Shown here: in pieces, positions 8,025 through 16,223 of the stretch
How positions within the stretch are numbered: position 1 is the first letter of the stretch
Layout: every line of letters starts with the position of its first letter
Origin: an uncultured Fibrobacter sp.
Lineage (GTDB): Bacteria; Fibrobacterota; Fibrobacteria; Fibrobacterales; Fibrobacteraceae
Length of the DNA stretch: 48,017 nucleotides
Assembly: GCA_947165045.1 (NCBI GenBank)
Contig: CAMUYW010000019.1
Coordinates: 1 to 48,017, forward strand
Direction of reading: 5' to 3'
Position numbers and translations under genes: made by a program
The notes under the pieces: generated by a model
Databases searched by the model: none
What the model saw: the letters and a program-made list of their open reading frames with translations, nothing else
Told to the model about the DNA's origin: nothing

Positions 8025-9454
8025 TTTGCATTTCTCCCTTCGAACCACTGGATGAACTGTTCTTCAGTGTAGTTGGGCCAACAACCGCCAACCATTTTGA
8101 TTCGGTCTGCTAACTTGTACTTGATGTTGTTGACATCGTTGTCGAGGCGAATCATTTCCTTCTTTATAATCAAGGAATCAAGATTGTTCCCGGGGTATTT
8201 GTAGTTGACTGCGTAATTGAAACGGATATTTGTTGCGAACTTGAATAAGTGGTTGTCCAAGTCGTCACGCATGTTTGGATCCTGATAAACGAAATGCCAT
8301 TCCGCTTCATCTGCGGGCTGCCACTGGGTTTCTGGAACGTTTCTATCTGCAGGGCCGAAATTTCCGTCCATGTTGATGTCTACAGCCTGATAGCTACCGA
8401 TAAATTTAACTGAGTCTACTTGCGCTTTGGTAAGATCGTATGTTTTCGGGTCCATGCCCGAAGCCACTAGATCGGCGTAGTTCTGGGGCCTTTTCATCAG
8501 GACCACAGTGCGGTAGTCACGTGAGTCTTCATCGACTTCTCCGTCACCGTCGTTATCGTAGTTGTCAACAATTTCTTCGTCTATGCAGCCATCGCCGTCG
8601 TCGTCCATGTGGTTTCCGAATTTGAAGAATACATCGTTGCGGTCTTCTCCAACGGTCTGGGCTCGTTCGTTCAGTTCAATGACTGTGTTTGCTAGACCTA
8701 CAGTGATTTCTGCATATTCATCATCGTTGAAATCGTCACGAGTGGAGTCTGGCAAATAGGCCTTGATAATTTCTGCGGCGCTTTCTGGTGACGCCTTGAT
8801 TGCTTCAGCTGCAGATGCCATGTCGTTAAGGAACGGCTTGAGACTGTCTCCGAGTTCGTTCAGCGTGTTGAGGTTCACCATCATGCCGGAGTTGTCGGCG
8901 GAGACTACGGATGTAAGTTGTGTTCTGACAGAACGGATGCGGAGTGCTGCTTTGGTGAATTGGAGTATTGTATAGCTGTCGGCAATATCACTGAACCGAA
9001 TCTTCTTGTCTGTTCTGTTCGTTGTGTCGCGGGCGACAAACTGGTTCAGGTAGAACATGACGGAATCGATTCCTCTTGAAATGGAATCAGCTTTAGAATC
9101 GCTCATGTCGAGAAAACCGTTGGAGCTCTTGCCGTCTTCGGTCTCAGTGCTTTGAGCGAGGGAGGCTAGTTCGAAAGCGTTAAGGCCTTCCTGCATTTTT
9201 AGAACTGTTTTGCTGAGACCGACCCAAGCTTCGGAGTAACCTGAGTCTGCGCGTATGGCTTTGTTGAAAAATTTGCGGGCTGCATCGTAGTTGGATTTCT
9301 GTAGCTCCAAGTAGCCATCGTGAGTAAGGGCAGCTGCGTCGTCGTTGTCCGCGTCACGGCTGCCTGTGGGGTGGAACAGGTTGCATCCTGCAATGCCTAA
9401 GGACAATGCCAATGCCGTAGACCACATCCATTTGCCTAGCGTAATTGTTCTCAT
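8021..9454 (-). CDS. TPR lipoprotein with calcium-binding-type Asp loops
   Basis: A 477-residue lipoprotein with signal peptide and lipobox LGIAGC (Cys24). A TPR-like unit follows (GYLELQKSNYDAARKFFNKA, about residues 48-80). Near residues 283-310 stand two acidic loops, DDDGDGCIDEE and DNDGDGEVDED, of the thrombospondin type 3/EF-loop kind, and near 360 a third, DINMDGNFGPAD, that looks like a dockerin calcium loop. The remainder is helical and unknown. The gene's stop overlaps the start of the PorV-like gene by 4 bases (ATGA), so both products are probably made in step and could form an outer-membrane barrel with a periplasmic or surface lipoprotein partner. No substrate can be inferred. 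Confidence 0.72.
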   Translation of the reverse strand: MRTITLGKWMWSTALALSLGIAGCNLFHPTGSRDADNDDAAALTHDGYLELQKSNYDAARKFFNKAIRADSGYSEAWVGLSKTVLKMQEGLNAFELASLAQSTETEDGKSSNGFLDMSDSKADSISRGIDSVMFYLNQFVARDTTNRTDKKIRFSDIADSYTILQFTKAALRIRSVRTQLTSVVSADNSGMMVNLNTLNELGDSLKPFLNDMASAAEAIKASPESAAEIIKAYLPDSTRDDFNDDEYAEITVGLANTVIELNERAQTVGEDRNDVFFKFGNHMDDDGDGCIDEEIVDNYDNDGDGEVDEDSRDYRTVVLMKRPQNYADLVASGMDPKTYDLTKAQVDSVKFIGSYQAVDINMDGNFGPADRNVPETQWQPADEAEWHFVYQDPNMRDDLDNHLFKFATNIRFNYAVNYKYPGNNLDSLIIKKEMIRLDNDVNNIKYKLADRIKMVGGCWPNYTEEQFIQWFEGRNAK

Positions 9455-9574
9455 AAAGCCAGTCCTGAAGAATTATTATTTCATTACTCCATATAATAAA
9501 ATAACATCATTCTTATAAAAATGAATATTTCGCTTTTTTTTAATGACGATTTTTACGGTAATCTCGTAAAAAAA

Positions 9575-9582
9575 TATATTTG
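9575..9582 (+). promoter_or_regulatory. TAnnTTTG promoter element, leaderless position
   Basis: TATATTTG is an exact consensus match 6 bases before the ATG at 9589. There is no ribosome-binding site in the gap, so the mRNA would start at or just before the AUG. Confidence 0.5.
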
Positions 9583-9588
9583 CGCTCG

Positions 9589-10344
9589 ATGAATGCTTAT
9601 AAGGAGTATTTCCCGACGAAGGCTTACCGCATTGCCGAAATGCGTCTTTCAACCCTGCTTAGGGTCGAAAGGGATCGTCTTGATGGAATTGCTGCTGCGT
9701 TGGGGCGAGAATCGGCCATTGGCCCCGACAATTTGCGGGAACAATTACCCCAAATACTCAAGTTCACGGAAGCGTATCATGCCGCCTACGATCAATACTT
9801 AAAGGCGGTGCTTGTGCAACAGCCTCGTCCGATTCAGTGCAGGCCTGCTTGCGGTAATTGCTGCCATCACTACCCGATGTCGGTAGAACCTTTTGAATTG
9901 ATTTTCATGTACAGCGAACTCCGTAAGAGGGATGATCTCTTGTCTTTGATGGAAGCTTGCCAAATGCGCTCGGATAAGTTTGAATCGTTGTTCGAAGCGC
10001 GCAAGGACGAAGGCCTTTCTGAAGATGATGCCGAAGACAAGGCTCTTCATGATTATTTTTCGTGGTGGCGCTCTTGTCCGTTTTCGAATGCGGTGGGGGA
10101 TTGCACGGTCTACCCGCTCAGGACGGTCTCTTGTCGCATGTACTTTAGCGAGACTGACCCTAAGTATTGCACGCCCGATATGCTCCAGACCGAAAAGAAT
10201 GATAGCTATATAGTTTATATGCCAGATGTTGTCGAAGATGCTGTTTATGGAATCTCGGAACATTATGCTGCGCTCGATTTGCCGGAAAGTTTTTTTGGCG
10301 GCCTCCTTGCGCTGAATGGCTATGAAGGAGTCTTGGGCGCGTGA
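9589..10344 (+). CDS. YkgJ-type cysteine-cluster (CxxxCxxCC) protein
   Basis: A 251-residue cytoplasmic protein with the metal-chelating cluster Cys84-x3-Cys88-x2-Cys91-Cys92 (QCRPACGNCCHH). It also has the second part of the YkgJ/UPF0153 family signature, CPFSNAVGDCTVYPLRTVSC, near residues 164-183. The family is thought to bind zinc or an iron-sulphur cluster; its reaction is not known. The N-terminal 80 residues are helical and charged. The ATG at 9589 is chosen over a TTG at 9580 because the TTG lies inside the TATATTTG promoter box. The stop codon overlaps the GTG start of the SprT-like gene (GTGA), which indicates an operon with coupled translation. Confidence 0.75.
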   Translation: MNAYKEYFPTKAYRIAEMRLSTLLRVERDRLDGIAAALGRESAIGPDNLREQLPQILKFTEAYHAAYDQYLKAVLVQQPRPIQCRPACGNCCHHYPMSVEPFELIFMYSELRKRDDLLSLMEACQMRSDKFESLFEARKDEGLSEDDAEDKALHDYFSWWRSCPFSNAVGDCTVYPLRTVSCRMYFSETDPKYCTPDMLQTEKNDSYIVYMPDVVEDAVYGISEHYAALDLPESFFGGLLALNGYEGVLGA

Positions 10345-11135
10345 ATCTGAACGATGGCCAGTTGGATTTGTTCGGTTTTGTGCCGACCGAAACGCCGCCC
10401 GAAGTCAAGGCTCCGTCGCCGGACTGCTCTCAAAACGGACTGGTCCATTTCAAGTATAATCCGCTGCTGAAAAAGAGCATCCGCTGTAAAGGTGGATTCT
10501 TGTTCGGGCACCCGGAAGTTCTTTTACCTGCATATATGAAGGCTCCGGAGTTTGCGGATGCGCGAGAACTTGCGGCTGAGTGGGCCGAACATGCGGTACG
10601 TCGCAAAACGCAAAAAAACAAGGCTATTATTAAGGATTTGGTAAACCGTTTTTGGCAGACTGTCGATCAGGTCTTTACAGATAAAGGTGAAGCTCCGCTT
10701 GCGAGCAAGGGTCGTTTGCCTCCAATTCGCCCTCAGGGCGCGCATCACAATTTAACGGATGTGCTTGCTGCCATCAATAACACGTATTTTGATGGAACGC
10801 TTACGTGCCGTATCACCTGGAGTAATCGCGTGGGTGGGCTCAGTTTTCATTCTGTGCGTAAGGACCCCGTGACTGGCGAAAGTTTCCATTTGATTAGCAT
10901 TAGCCGTGGTTATGACGCCGCAAATTGTCCTTTATATGCAATTGCGGGTGTAGTTTATCATGAATGCTTGCATGTCGTGATTCCGGTTGCGGAAAACCAC
11001 GGGCGTCGAGTGGTCCATGGGCGCGAATTCCGTCAACGTGAAAAACGCTACATCTATTACGATGAATGGATTAAGTGGCACAAAGAAGTCTTGCCGCGCA
11101 ACATCCGCGCCATGCGACACCATAAGAGTCTTTAG
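10341..11135 (+). CDS. SprT-like zinc metalloprotease domain protein
   Basis: A 264-residue protein with a gluzincin-like active site: His207-Glu208-x-x-His211 (VVYHECLH) and a third probable ligand, His226 in HGREFR. It is preceded by INNTYFDGTL and the strand LISISRGYD, an order typical of the SprT/WSS1/M48-like superfamily. The N-terminal 130 residues have no recognised motif. There is no signal peptide, so it acts in the cytoplasm; SprT relatives cut DNA-bound or damaged proteins, but no DNA-binding zinc ribbon is visible here. The GTG start overlaps the stop of the CxxxCxxCC gene by 4 bases. Its stop codon overlaps that of the convergent binding-protein gene. Confidence 0.75.
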   Translation: MNLNDGQLDLFGFVPTETPPEVKAPSPDCSQNGLVHFKYNPLLKKSIRCKGGFLFGHPEVLLPAYMKAPEFADARELAAEWAEHAVRRKTQKNKAIIKDLVNRFWQTVDQVFTDKGEAPLASKGRLPPIRPQGAHHNLTDVLAAINNTYFDGTLTCRITWSNRVGGLSFHSVRKDPVTGESFHLISISRGYDAANCPLYAIAGVVYHECLHVVIPVAENHGRRVVHGREFRQREKRYIYYDEWIKWHKEVLPRNIRAMRHHKSL

Positions 11136-12769
11136 TTAAACCATTCCTGGATGTTCTGGAAAAGGCGGCTTAGAACTCCGGTAGAGTCCCCGATTTTCTC
11201 TAATGCGTGCTGAGGCGTGTGCACGACAATGACGGATTCATTCTTGTCGTAAGGAATAGAAAAATCGATGAAGTTGCTGCGTTCTTCGGTGATGCTGATG
11301 GCGGCAATGCACAAATCGGTCTTTTCGTTTATCAACGACGGAATCAAAACGTCAAAGTTCATGTCCGCAAATTTGATGTTCTTGTTGAGCATCTTGCCGA
11401 TGGTGTAAATGATATCGATATCAATGCCGGAAAGTTCGCCCCATTGATAAAATTCGTATGGTGCATAGAGCGCTTCTGTTCCGACGATAAGCGTGTCTGT
11501 TCCATTCCAATCCTGTTTTATAGCTCTTACAGCGGATTTGTTTTGGGACCATTTTTCCTTGATTTTTTGAATTTCACCTTTACTCTGCAGAACTTTGATG
11601 CATGAATCGATGCTTGCTTTGAGCGGGCTGTTTTTGCTCATGGCAATTCCGAATTCATCCTTGTTCAAACGGTCTTTCAGGATGGAAAAATGCGAATGGT
11701 GCTTAAGGATTGTTTCTGCAACGGAATAGTCTACGGCAATGGCGTCGAGCTCTCTTTGTTCTAGCGCATGTGTCATTTCGGGAATGTTTGTGTAGTATTG
11801 AATGCGTGGAAGCTTGATGAATTGTTGTACTTGCTCGTCTAGGGTCGATCCTGATTGGACACCCACATTTTTCCCGGACAGGTCGGCAAGTTTGTATATT
11901 TCATCGGGCTTCTTGGGCTCGAGGTATGTCATTTGCGGAACTTTGCTCAAGGGCTGTTCTTTTGCAGATTCTTTTTGCCTAATGACAAAAGCTGTTTTCC
12001 CGATGAAATAAGGTTTTGAAAATTCGATATCGCTTTGGATGCTTTCCGCTTTGGTGAATGCCGAAATGATAAGGTCGGCCTCGTTGTTTTTGAGCGCGTT
12101 TACCAGTTTGTTGCGATCAGTCTTGATAATCGAGGTCTTGATGTTCAGCTTATCTTCAAGGAGCTTGATTATGTCGATGTCCATGCCTACAATCTGGTTT
12201 TCATGGACGAACGAAAATGGTGGAACATCGGCTGAAGTGGCAATCCTCAGAACGTGATCGGAATCGTATTCCTTAGTACTGATAAGAGAATTTGTATTGG
12301 ACTTTATGTTCCAGTGTTCATTGAGTTCGTTTAACGTTCCTGCTGCATTTAGACTGTCGATGAACTTGTTGATAATTCTCTTGAGGTCTGGAATTGTGCT
12401 ATGCTTGTTCATGCCTATTACAATTTCTTCGGGCATGTTCACATCGTTGTTGATGTAGGAGATACTGCTTGTACTGTCATTGAATGTGTGGGTGAGGATC
12501 GTTTCGTTGTAGGCGAGGGCGTCAATATCTCCGACTTGAAGGGCGAAATATGCTGTAATCAAGTCTGGATATTGCTTGATTCCGGCTTTGGGAAGTAAAT
12601 TCTGGATTGATTCCTGGACGCTGGATGCTGCTTCGACGCCTATGGTATATTTGGGAGAATTAGCTTGGGAGACTGAGGCTAGTTGATCTTTGGTTAGACC
12701 TTTACAGCCGGTGCAAATTGCAAAAAGTGCGCCGAAAATAATGAATAATGTCGCAGAACGTATTTGCAT
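11132..12769 (-). CDS. Lipoprotein with rearranged SBP_bac_3 solute-binding domains
   Basis: A 545-residue lipoprotein (lipobox ICTGC, Cys22) made of family 3 solute-binding modules. Residues 172-408 form one complete domain, from LRIATSADVPPFSF through GMDIDIIKLLEDKL and SKPYF to GVQSGST and IQKIKEKW. Residues 41-155 match only the second half of such a domain (IGVEAASSVQ, DIDALAYNE, LNELNEHW). Residues 425-516 match only the first half (LIVGTEALYAPYEF, GIDIDIIYTIGKML, FSIPYDKNES). The two halves flank the complete domain and could fold together as a second, circularly permuted one. No permease or ATPase gene is adjacent, so it may be a sensor or an orphan binding protein. The family binds amino acids and other small polar ligands. 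Confidence 0.82.
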   Translation of the reverse strand: MQIRSATLFIIFGALFAICTGCKGLTKDQLASVSQANSPKYTIGVEAASSVQESIQNLLPKAGIKQYPDLITAYFALQVGDIDALAYNETILTHTFNDSTSSISYINNDVNMPEEIVIGMNKHSTIPDLKRIINKFIDSLNAAGTLNELNEHWNIKSNTNSLISTKEYDSDHVLRIATSADVPPFSFVHENQIVGMDIDIIKLLEDKLNIKTSIIKTDRNKLVNALKNNEADLIISAFTKAESIQSDIEFSKPYFIGKTAFVIRQKESAKEQPLSKVPQMTYLEPKKPDEIYKLADLSGKNVGVQSGSTLDEQVQQFIKLPRIQYYTNIPEMTHALEQRELDAIAVDYSVAETILKHHSHFSILKDRLNKDEFGIAMSKNSPLKASIDSCIKVLQSKGEIQKIKEKWSQNKSAVRAIKQDWNGTDTLIVGTEALYAPYEFYQWGELSGIDIDIIYTIGKMLNKNIKFADMNFDVLIPSLINEKTDLCIAAISITEERSNFIDFSIPYDKNESVIVVHTPQHALEKIGDSTGVLSRLFQNIQEWFN

Positions 12770-12773
12770 ACGA

Positions 12774-12781
12774 TAAATGTA
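12774..12781 (-). promoter_or_regulatory. TAnnTTTN promoter element, leaderless position
   Basis: On the minus strand TACATTTA lies 4 bases before the ATG of the solute-binding lipoprotein (12769). Confidence 0.4.
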
Positions 12782-12835
12782 AGAAAATTAAATTAAAATG
12801 CAACGTAAATATGGAGTTTTGTCCATAAAAAATGA

Positions 12836-12849
12836 CCCGCCGAGGCGGG
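12836..12849 (-). terminator. Terminator of the DUF436 gene
   Basis: On the minus strand the stem CCCGC / GCGGG with flanking G-C pairs is followed by TCATTTTTTATGG, a clear U-tract. It lies 30 bases after the stop of the DUF436/YwlG gene. Confidence 0.7.
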
Positions 12850-12878
12850 CCATGTGAGTTTTTTACACGCTTAGATTC

Positions 12879-13478
12879 CTAGAATCGCGGATATCCGTCT
12901 TTGAGCATCTCGTCGTAATGGGCGCGTTCTCCGCCAATGAACTTTGGGCGTGTGCGGGCGGCAATAATCATGGCTTTGCCGATGTGGTTTTGCTTTAAGC
13001 GTATGGGCACGGCGACTTCGCGGAGGTGCATACCGATAAGGGTCCCGCCGATGTCAATTCCTGCATTTGCCTTGATATGTTCAAGTGCTACGGGAGCCTT
13101 GAAGCTTGCGTAGCAAGCTGTAGCGAAGGAGCCGCCGGCTTTAGGCTGTGGAACTACGTTCACGATTTCTGCTTTCGGGACTGCTTCGTGCTCGATGATG
13201 ATAGCGCGATTCAGGTGTTCGCAGCATTGGGCCGCAATGTAAATGCCTTGTGCTCCGAAAACGCTTTGAAGCCCTTCGTAAATAGCTTTCCCGACTTCAG
13301 GAACGGAATGGCTGCCGACTTGATTTCCTAAGGTTTCGCTGGTGCTGCAACCGACAACGACGATGTCGCCTTTTTTGAGCTTGGCGATTTCGATGAGTTC
13401 TGCTGCGGCATTCATGGCATCAGACTTGATTTGTTCAACAATATTCTTGTCGTCAATTTCGTAAGTAATTCCTGCCAT
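12879..13478 (-). CDS. DUF436 family protein (YwlG/UPF0340)
   Basis: A 199-residue cytoplasmic protein whose full length matches the UPF0340/YwlG family. Visible family segments are GDIVVVGCSTSETLGNQVGS, YIAAQCCEHLNRA, the basic AVPIRLKQNHIGKA and ARTRPKFIGGERAHYDE at the C-terminus. The reaction is not established for the family, so none is given. The ATG at 13478 has a GCAGGAGT Shine-Dalgarno about 8 bases upstream and a well-formed promoter further up (13506-13538). It is a single-gene unit ended by the hairpin at 12836-12849. Confidence 0.85.
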   Translation of the reverse strand: MAGITYEIDDKNIVEQIKSDAMNAAAELIEIAKLKKGDIVVVGCSTSETLGNQVGSHSVPEVGKAIYEGLQSVFGAQGIYIAAQCCEHLNRAIIIEHEAVPKAEIVNVVPQPKAGGSFATACYASFKAPVALEHIKANAGIDIGGTLIGMHLREVAVPIRLKQNHIGKAMIIAARTRPKFIGGERAHYDEMLKDGYPRF

Positions 13479-13505
13479 TTCTTAAACTCCTGCTGAAATT
13501 GTCAT

Positions 13506-13538
13506 AAAAGATAGCTATTTTTGAATTTGTTGAGCAAA
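13506..13538 (-). promoter_or_regulatory. Two-part Bacteroidetes-type promoter
   Basis: On the minus strand TTTG (13538-13535) is followed after exactly 21 bases by TATCTTTT (13513-13506). The Bacteroidetes consensus is TTTG-N19-21-TAnnTTTG. The leader of about 25 bases carries the Shine-Dalgarno of the DUF436 gene. Confidence 0.5.
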
Positions 13539-13636
13539 ATAGGTTAATTTGGAGCAATAAACAAAATGCTTTTGTTCCTTATAAAACCATTACAGTATAT
13601 ATTATATTTATATTACATTATGCAATTTGGTTGCGT

Positions 13637-15331
13637 ATGAGTGACGAAACTGACAATTCCTCGAGCGTTATTGGACTCGATCGAAAGAAAATCAAGGATT
13701 TCTTTTTGCGGAAACTTCCCGAGATGAAGGAAGCGGTTATTGATGCTATTATTGAAATTTTGCCAAGTGTTCCGCATTATCAAGAAGAGAATGATCATTT
13801 TACTTTCAGAATTATCATGGGGAACGGTAACCCTCCGATGGGTTGGAACCGCCGCATTTACGATTTTTCGGGGGATGCTCTGGAAAATTTGTTCAAGGAA
13901 CGTGTCAAGGCTTGCTTAAAGGACGTCATTCATTTTTGCAAAAGCGGCTGTGACTTGATTATCCAGCAAATGCCGGCCCGTGAAAAGTCTGAAACTTCTA
14001 TCCAGGTTGGTGTCTTTCAGTCGGACCTTGGTAATGCCGGTGAAACGGAACGCGCTCTTCTTGAAAAAGGTTTCTTGCTGATCGAATGTGTAAACCGTTC
14101 TAAGATTTGCATAAACTCGCATACCCCTGCGGGCGCGAGTGATCACTTGCTCATTCGTTTTGATCTGGATGAAAATGAATTTTCCGACAATTTAGAAGAT
14201 AAGGATCTCGAATCATATCCGAAGGGCTTTTGGGCAGGCTTGTTCTCGCAAATAAAAAGAGAAGTCCATGGCACCATTTGCTTGTTTGTCGATCCTTCGT
14301 GGGACGGTAATACCGACGACAATTTCGATGCCGGAAAGATCGTCTTTGAAGACTACAAGGAAATGCAGATTAAGCCGGATTCTATGCTGGATTCTCAATC
14401 GTACCGCGATTTGTACGAGCAGAATTTTATCCGCAAGATGTTCATATCGATGCTCAATTACGATGGCATTACGGTAATCGATACGAACGGTTGCGTACGC
14501 GCGTTCCATTGCTTTGTTTCCATCCATCGTGGTAAGTTTACTTCTGGTGGCGCGAGGCATCGTGCTTACAGAGCTCTTGCGAATTTGTTCAAAGACAACG
14601 AATGCTATAAGGCTCTCTATTTCCAGTCGCAAGAGGGAAACGTCAGGTTCTATTACAAGTTCCGAGTTTCTCCATCGTTTGATTCTACCGTGATGGACCA
14701 GTGCGATAGTTCTGATGAATTGGAAAATGCAAATCCGAAGAAAGTGGATGTTCTGGATGGAAAAACGGCCTCGCTTGCATCGGCTATCAACGCCTGTGTC
14801 TCTGAAAATTCTTCTGCGGATGCTTCGTCTGCGTTGTCCGATTTCTTAAGCCGCTTGCGTGATGCGCATTTGGGAATTGATAATTTCTATAACGAACCGA
14901 AACCCGCTGAAGACTTGTATAATGCGACTCTCGAAATGACAGATGAATCGTGGAGTCGCGTTAATGTCGAGCGAATCATCAATGTGCCGCTCATTTGCTT
15001 GATTGGTAATTCATACGGATATTCAACGAATGCGGAACCGTTCCTCAAGAAAATTCTTGAGAAAATTCCGAATTCCGTTTGGAAAATTTACATGAACAAC
15101 AAGTGCTATGAGGACTCTTCGCTTTCTTCAACGCTGGGTAGCAAAAATCAGGAAAGCCAATGGTCTAAGCTCATGAACGAAGCGGCAACCGAAGATTCCA
15201 ATGACGAAAAGTACGTGACCGATGAATTGGCGAAACACGTCAAGGCCGTCTATAAGCACGTGAGCAAACAGTTTGCCCAGAAGTTCGAAGAAGAACGCAA
15301 CCTCTGGGAAAATTTGTTTAAAGGTTATTAG
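13637..15331 (+). CDS. Protein with a diadenylate-cyclase-like (DisA_N/DAC) motif set
   Basis: A 564-residue soluble protein without signal peptide or membrane segment. Near the middle it carries DGITVIDTNG (Asp276-Gly277-Ile278) and, 31 residues on, GGARHRAYRAL (Arg307-His308-Arg309). These match in kind and spacing the DGA and RHR motifs of diadenylate cyclase domains (DisA, CdaA), which make cyclic di-AMP. The third residue of DGA is Ile and GTRHR is GARHR, so activity is uncertain; related inactive DAC-like domains are proposed sensors in bacterial conflict systems. The N-terminal 270 residues and the C-terminal 240 are unlike known DAC partners (no CdaA helices, no DisA HhH). The ATG at 13637 is used; a TATATTTA box stands at 13603-13610. 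Its last 14 bases overlap the convergent lgt gene. Confidence 0.6.
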   Translation: MSDETDNSSSVIGLDRKKIKDFFLRKLPEMKEAVIDAIIEILPSVPHYQEENDHFTFRIIMGNGNPPMGWNRRIYDFSGDALENLFKERVKACLKDVIHFCKSGCDLIIQQMPAREKSETSIQVGVFQSDLGNAGETERALLEKGFLLIECVNRSKICINSHTPAGASDHLLIRFDLDENEFSDNLEDKDLESYPKGFWAGLFSQIKREVHGTICLFVDPSWDGNTDDNFDAGKIVFEDYKEMQIKPDSMLDSQSYRDLYEQNFIRKMFISMLNYDGITVIDTNGCVRAFHCFVSIHRGKFTSGGARHRAYRALANLFKDNECYKALYFQSQEGNVRFYYKFRVSPSFDSTVMDQCDSSDELENANPKKVDVLDGKTASLASAINACVSENSSADASSALSDFLSRLRDAHLGIDNFYNEPKPAEDLYNATLEMTDESWSRVNVERIINVPLICLIGNSYGYSTNAEPFLKKILEKIPNSVWKIYMNNKCYEDSSLSSTLGSKNQESQWSKLMNEAATEDSNDEKYVTDELAKHVKAVYKHVSKQFAQKFEEERNLWENLFKGY

Positions 15332-16190
15332 ATTTTTTCTCTTTATAGAACAAGTACACCATCCAGATTAATCCGGCGAGGATCATGAGCGAGCAGAGCG
15401 TTTGCCCGCGACTCATGCCAAAAAGGTCCACGCGGCCGAGGTGTGCATCGGGTTTGCGGAAAAATTCGATGAAGAATCTGAATAGCCCATAACCCATCAA
15501 ATAAAGGCAGGGAATCTTGTCGTGAAGTTTTGGAATCTTGCGTAGGTTGAACAACACGATGAACAATACGATTCCTTCGAAAACCATTTCGTAAAGTTGG
15601 CTTGGGTGGTGGAGGATCGGATTTGCGAGTGTGCTGTCGTGGGCGAGCGGGAACCACATGCCGATGGCGCTCGTTGTTGCTTCTCCAAAAAGTTCTCCGT
15701 TGATGAAATTGCCCCAGCGTCCCCAAGTGTAGGCGAGCGGAGCTGCGAGCATGGCGAGGTTCAATGTTTTCCAGACGTCGAGCTTGTTTCGCTTTGCGCC
15801 GATGCAGAAGAATATGATGCCTAAAATGAGACCGCCGTGGTACGACATTCCCGAAATTCCGACAAAATGGCTACCGAGATCGTCATGGGTAAACGGTAAG
15901 ATGATTTCGAGCGGGTTAGAAAGATAGTAGCCCGGCTTGTAAAAGAAAACGTAACCGAGACGGGCGCCGAGTAAAATGCCTGCGATAATCCAGACGAAAA
16001 TGTTATCGAGCTGTTCCTTGGTGTAGCCCAGTTTTTCTTTTTCGCTGATTTTCCACATGGTGATGTAGGCAGTCACGAATGCGAAAATGTACATGATGCC
16101 GTACCAATGGACTGGAAAACCAATGAGGGGAATCGTAAATGCGATCCCGTCAAAGTAAGTCGGTATTAAATTCCACCAAGATAATTCCAT
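15318..16190 (-). CDS. lgt: Prolipoprotein diacylglyceryl transferase
   Basis: A polytopic inner-membrane enzyme of 290 residues that moves diacylglyceryl from phosphatidylglycerol to the lipobox cysteine of prolipoproteins. Visible family motifs are the N-terminal PVHWYGIMYI, the signature GRWGNFINGELFG near residues 157-169, HHPSQLYE and FRFFIEFFRKPD. Seven or so hydrophobic helices are spread over the length, and the size fits the family. A GCAGGAATATT ribosome site precedes the ATG at 16190. It is the third-position gene of the minus-strand run orn, transpeptidase, lgt. Several lipoproteins in the window are its expected substrates. Confidence 0.96.
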   Translation of the reverse strand: MELSWWNLIPTYFDGIAFTIPLIGFPVHWYGIMYIFAFVTAYITMWKISEKEKLGYTKEQLDNIFVWIIAGILLGARLGYVFFYKPGYYLSNPLEIILPFTHDDLGSHFVGISGMSYHGGLILGIIFFCIGAKRNKLDVWKTLNLAMLAAPLAYTWGRWGNFINGELFGEATTSAIGMWFPLAHDSTLANPILHHPSQLYEMVFEGIVLFIVLFNLRKIPKLHDKIPCLYLMGYGLFRFFIEFFRKPDAHLGRVDLFGMSRGQTLCSLMILAGLIWMVYLFYKEKKSNNL

Positions 16191-16223
16191 AATATTCCTG
16201 CTTCTTTTGTGTTGAAATCTAAA

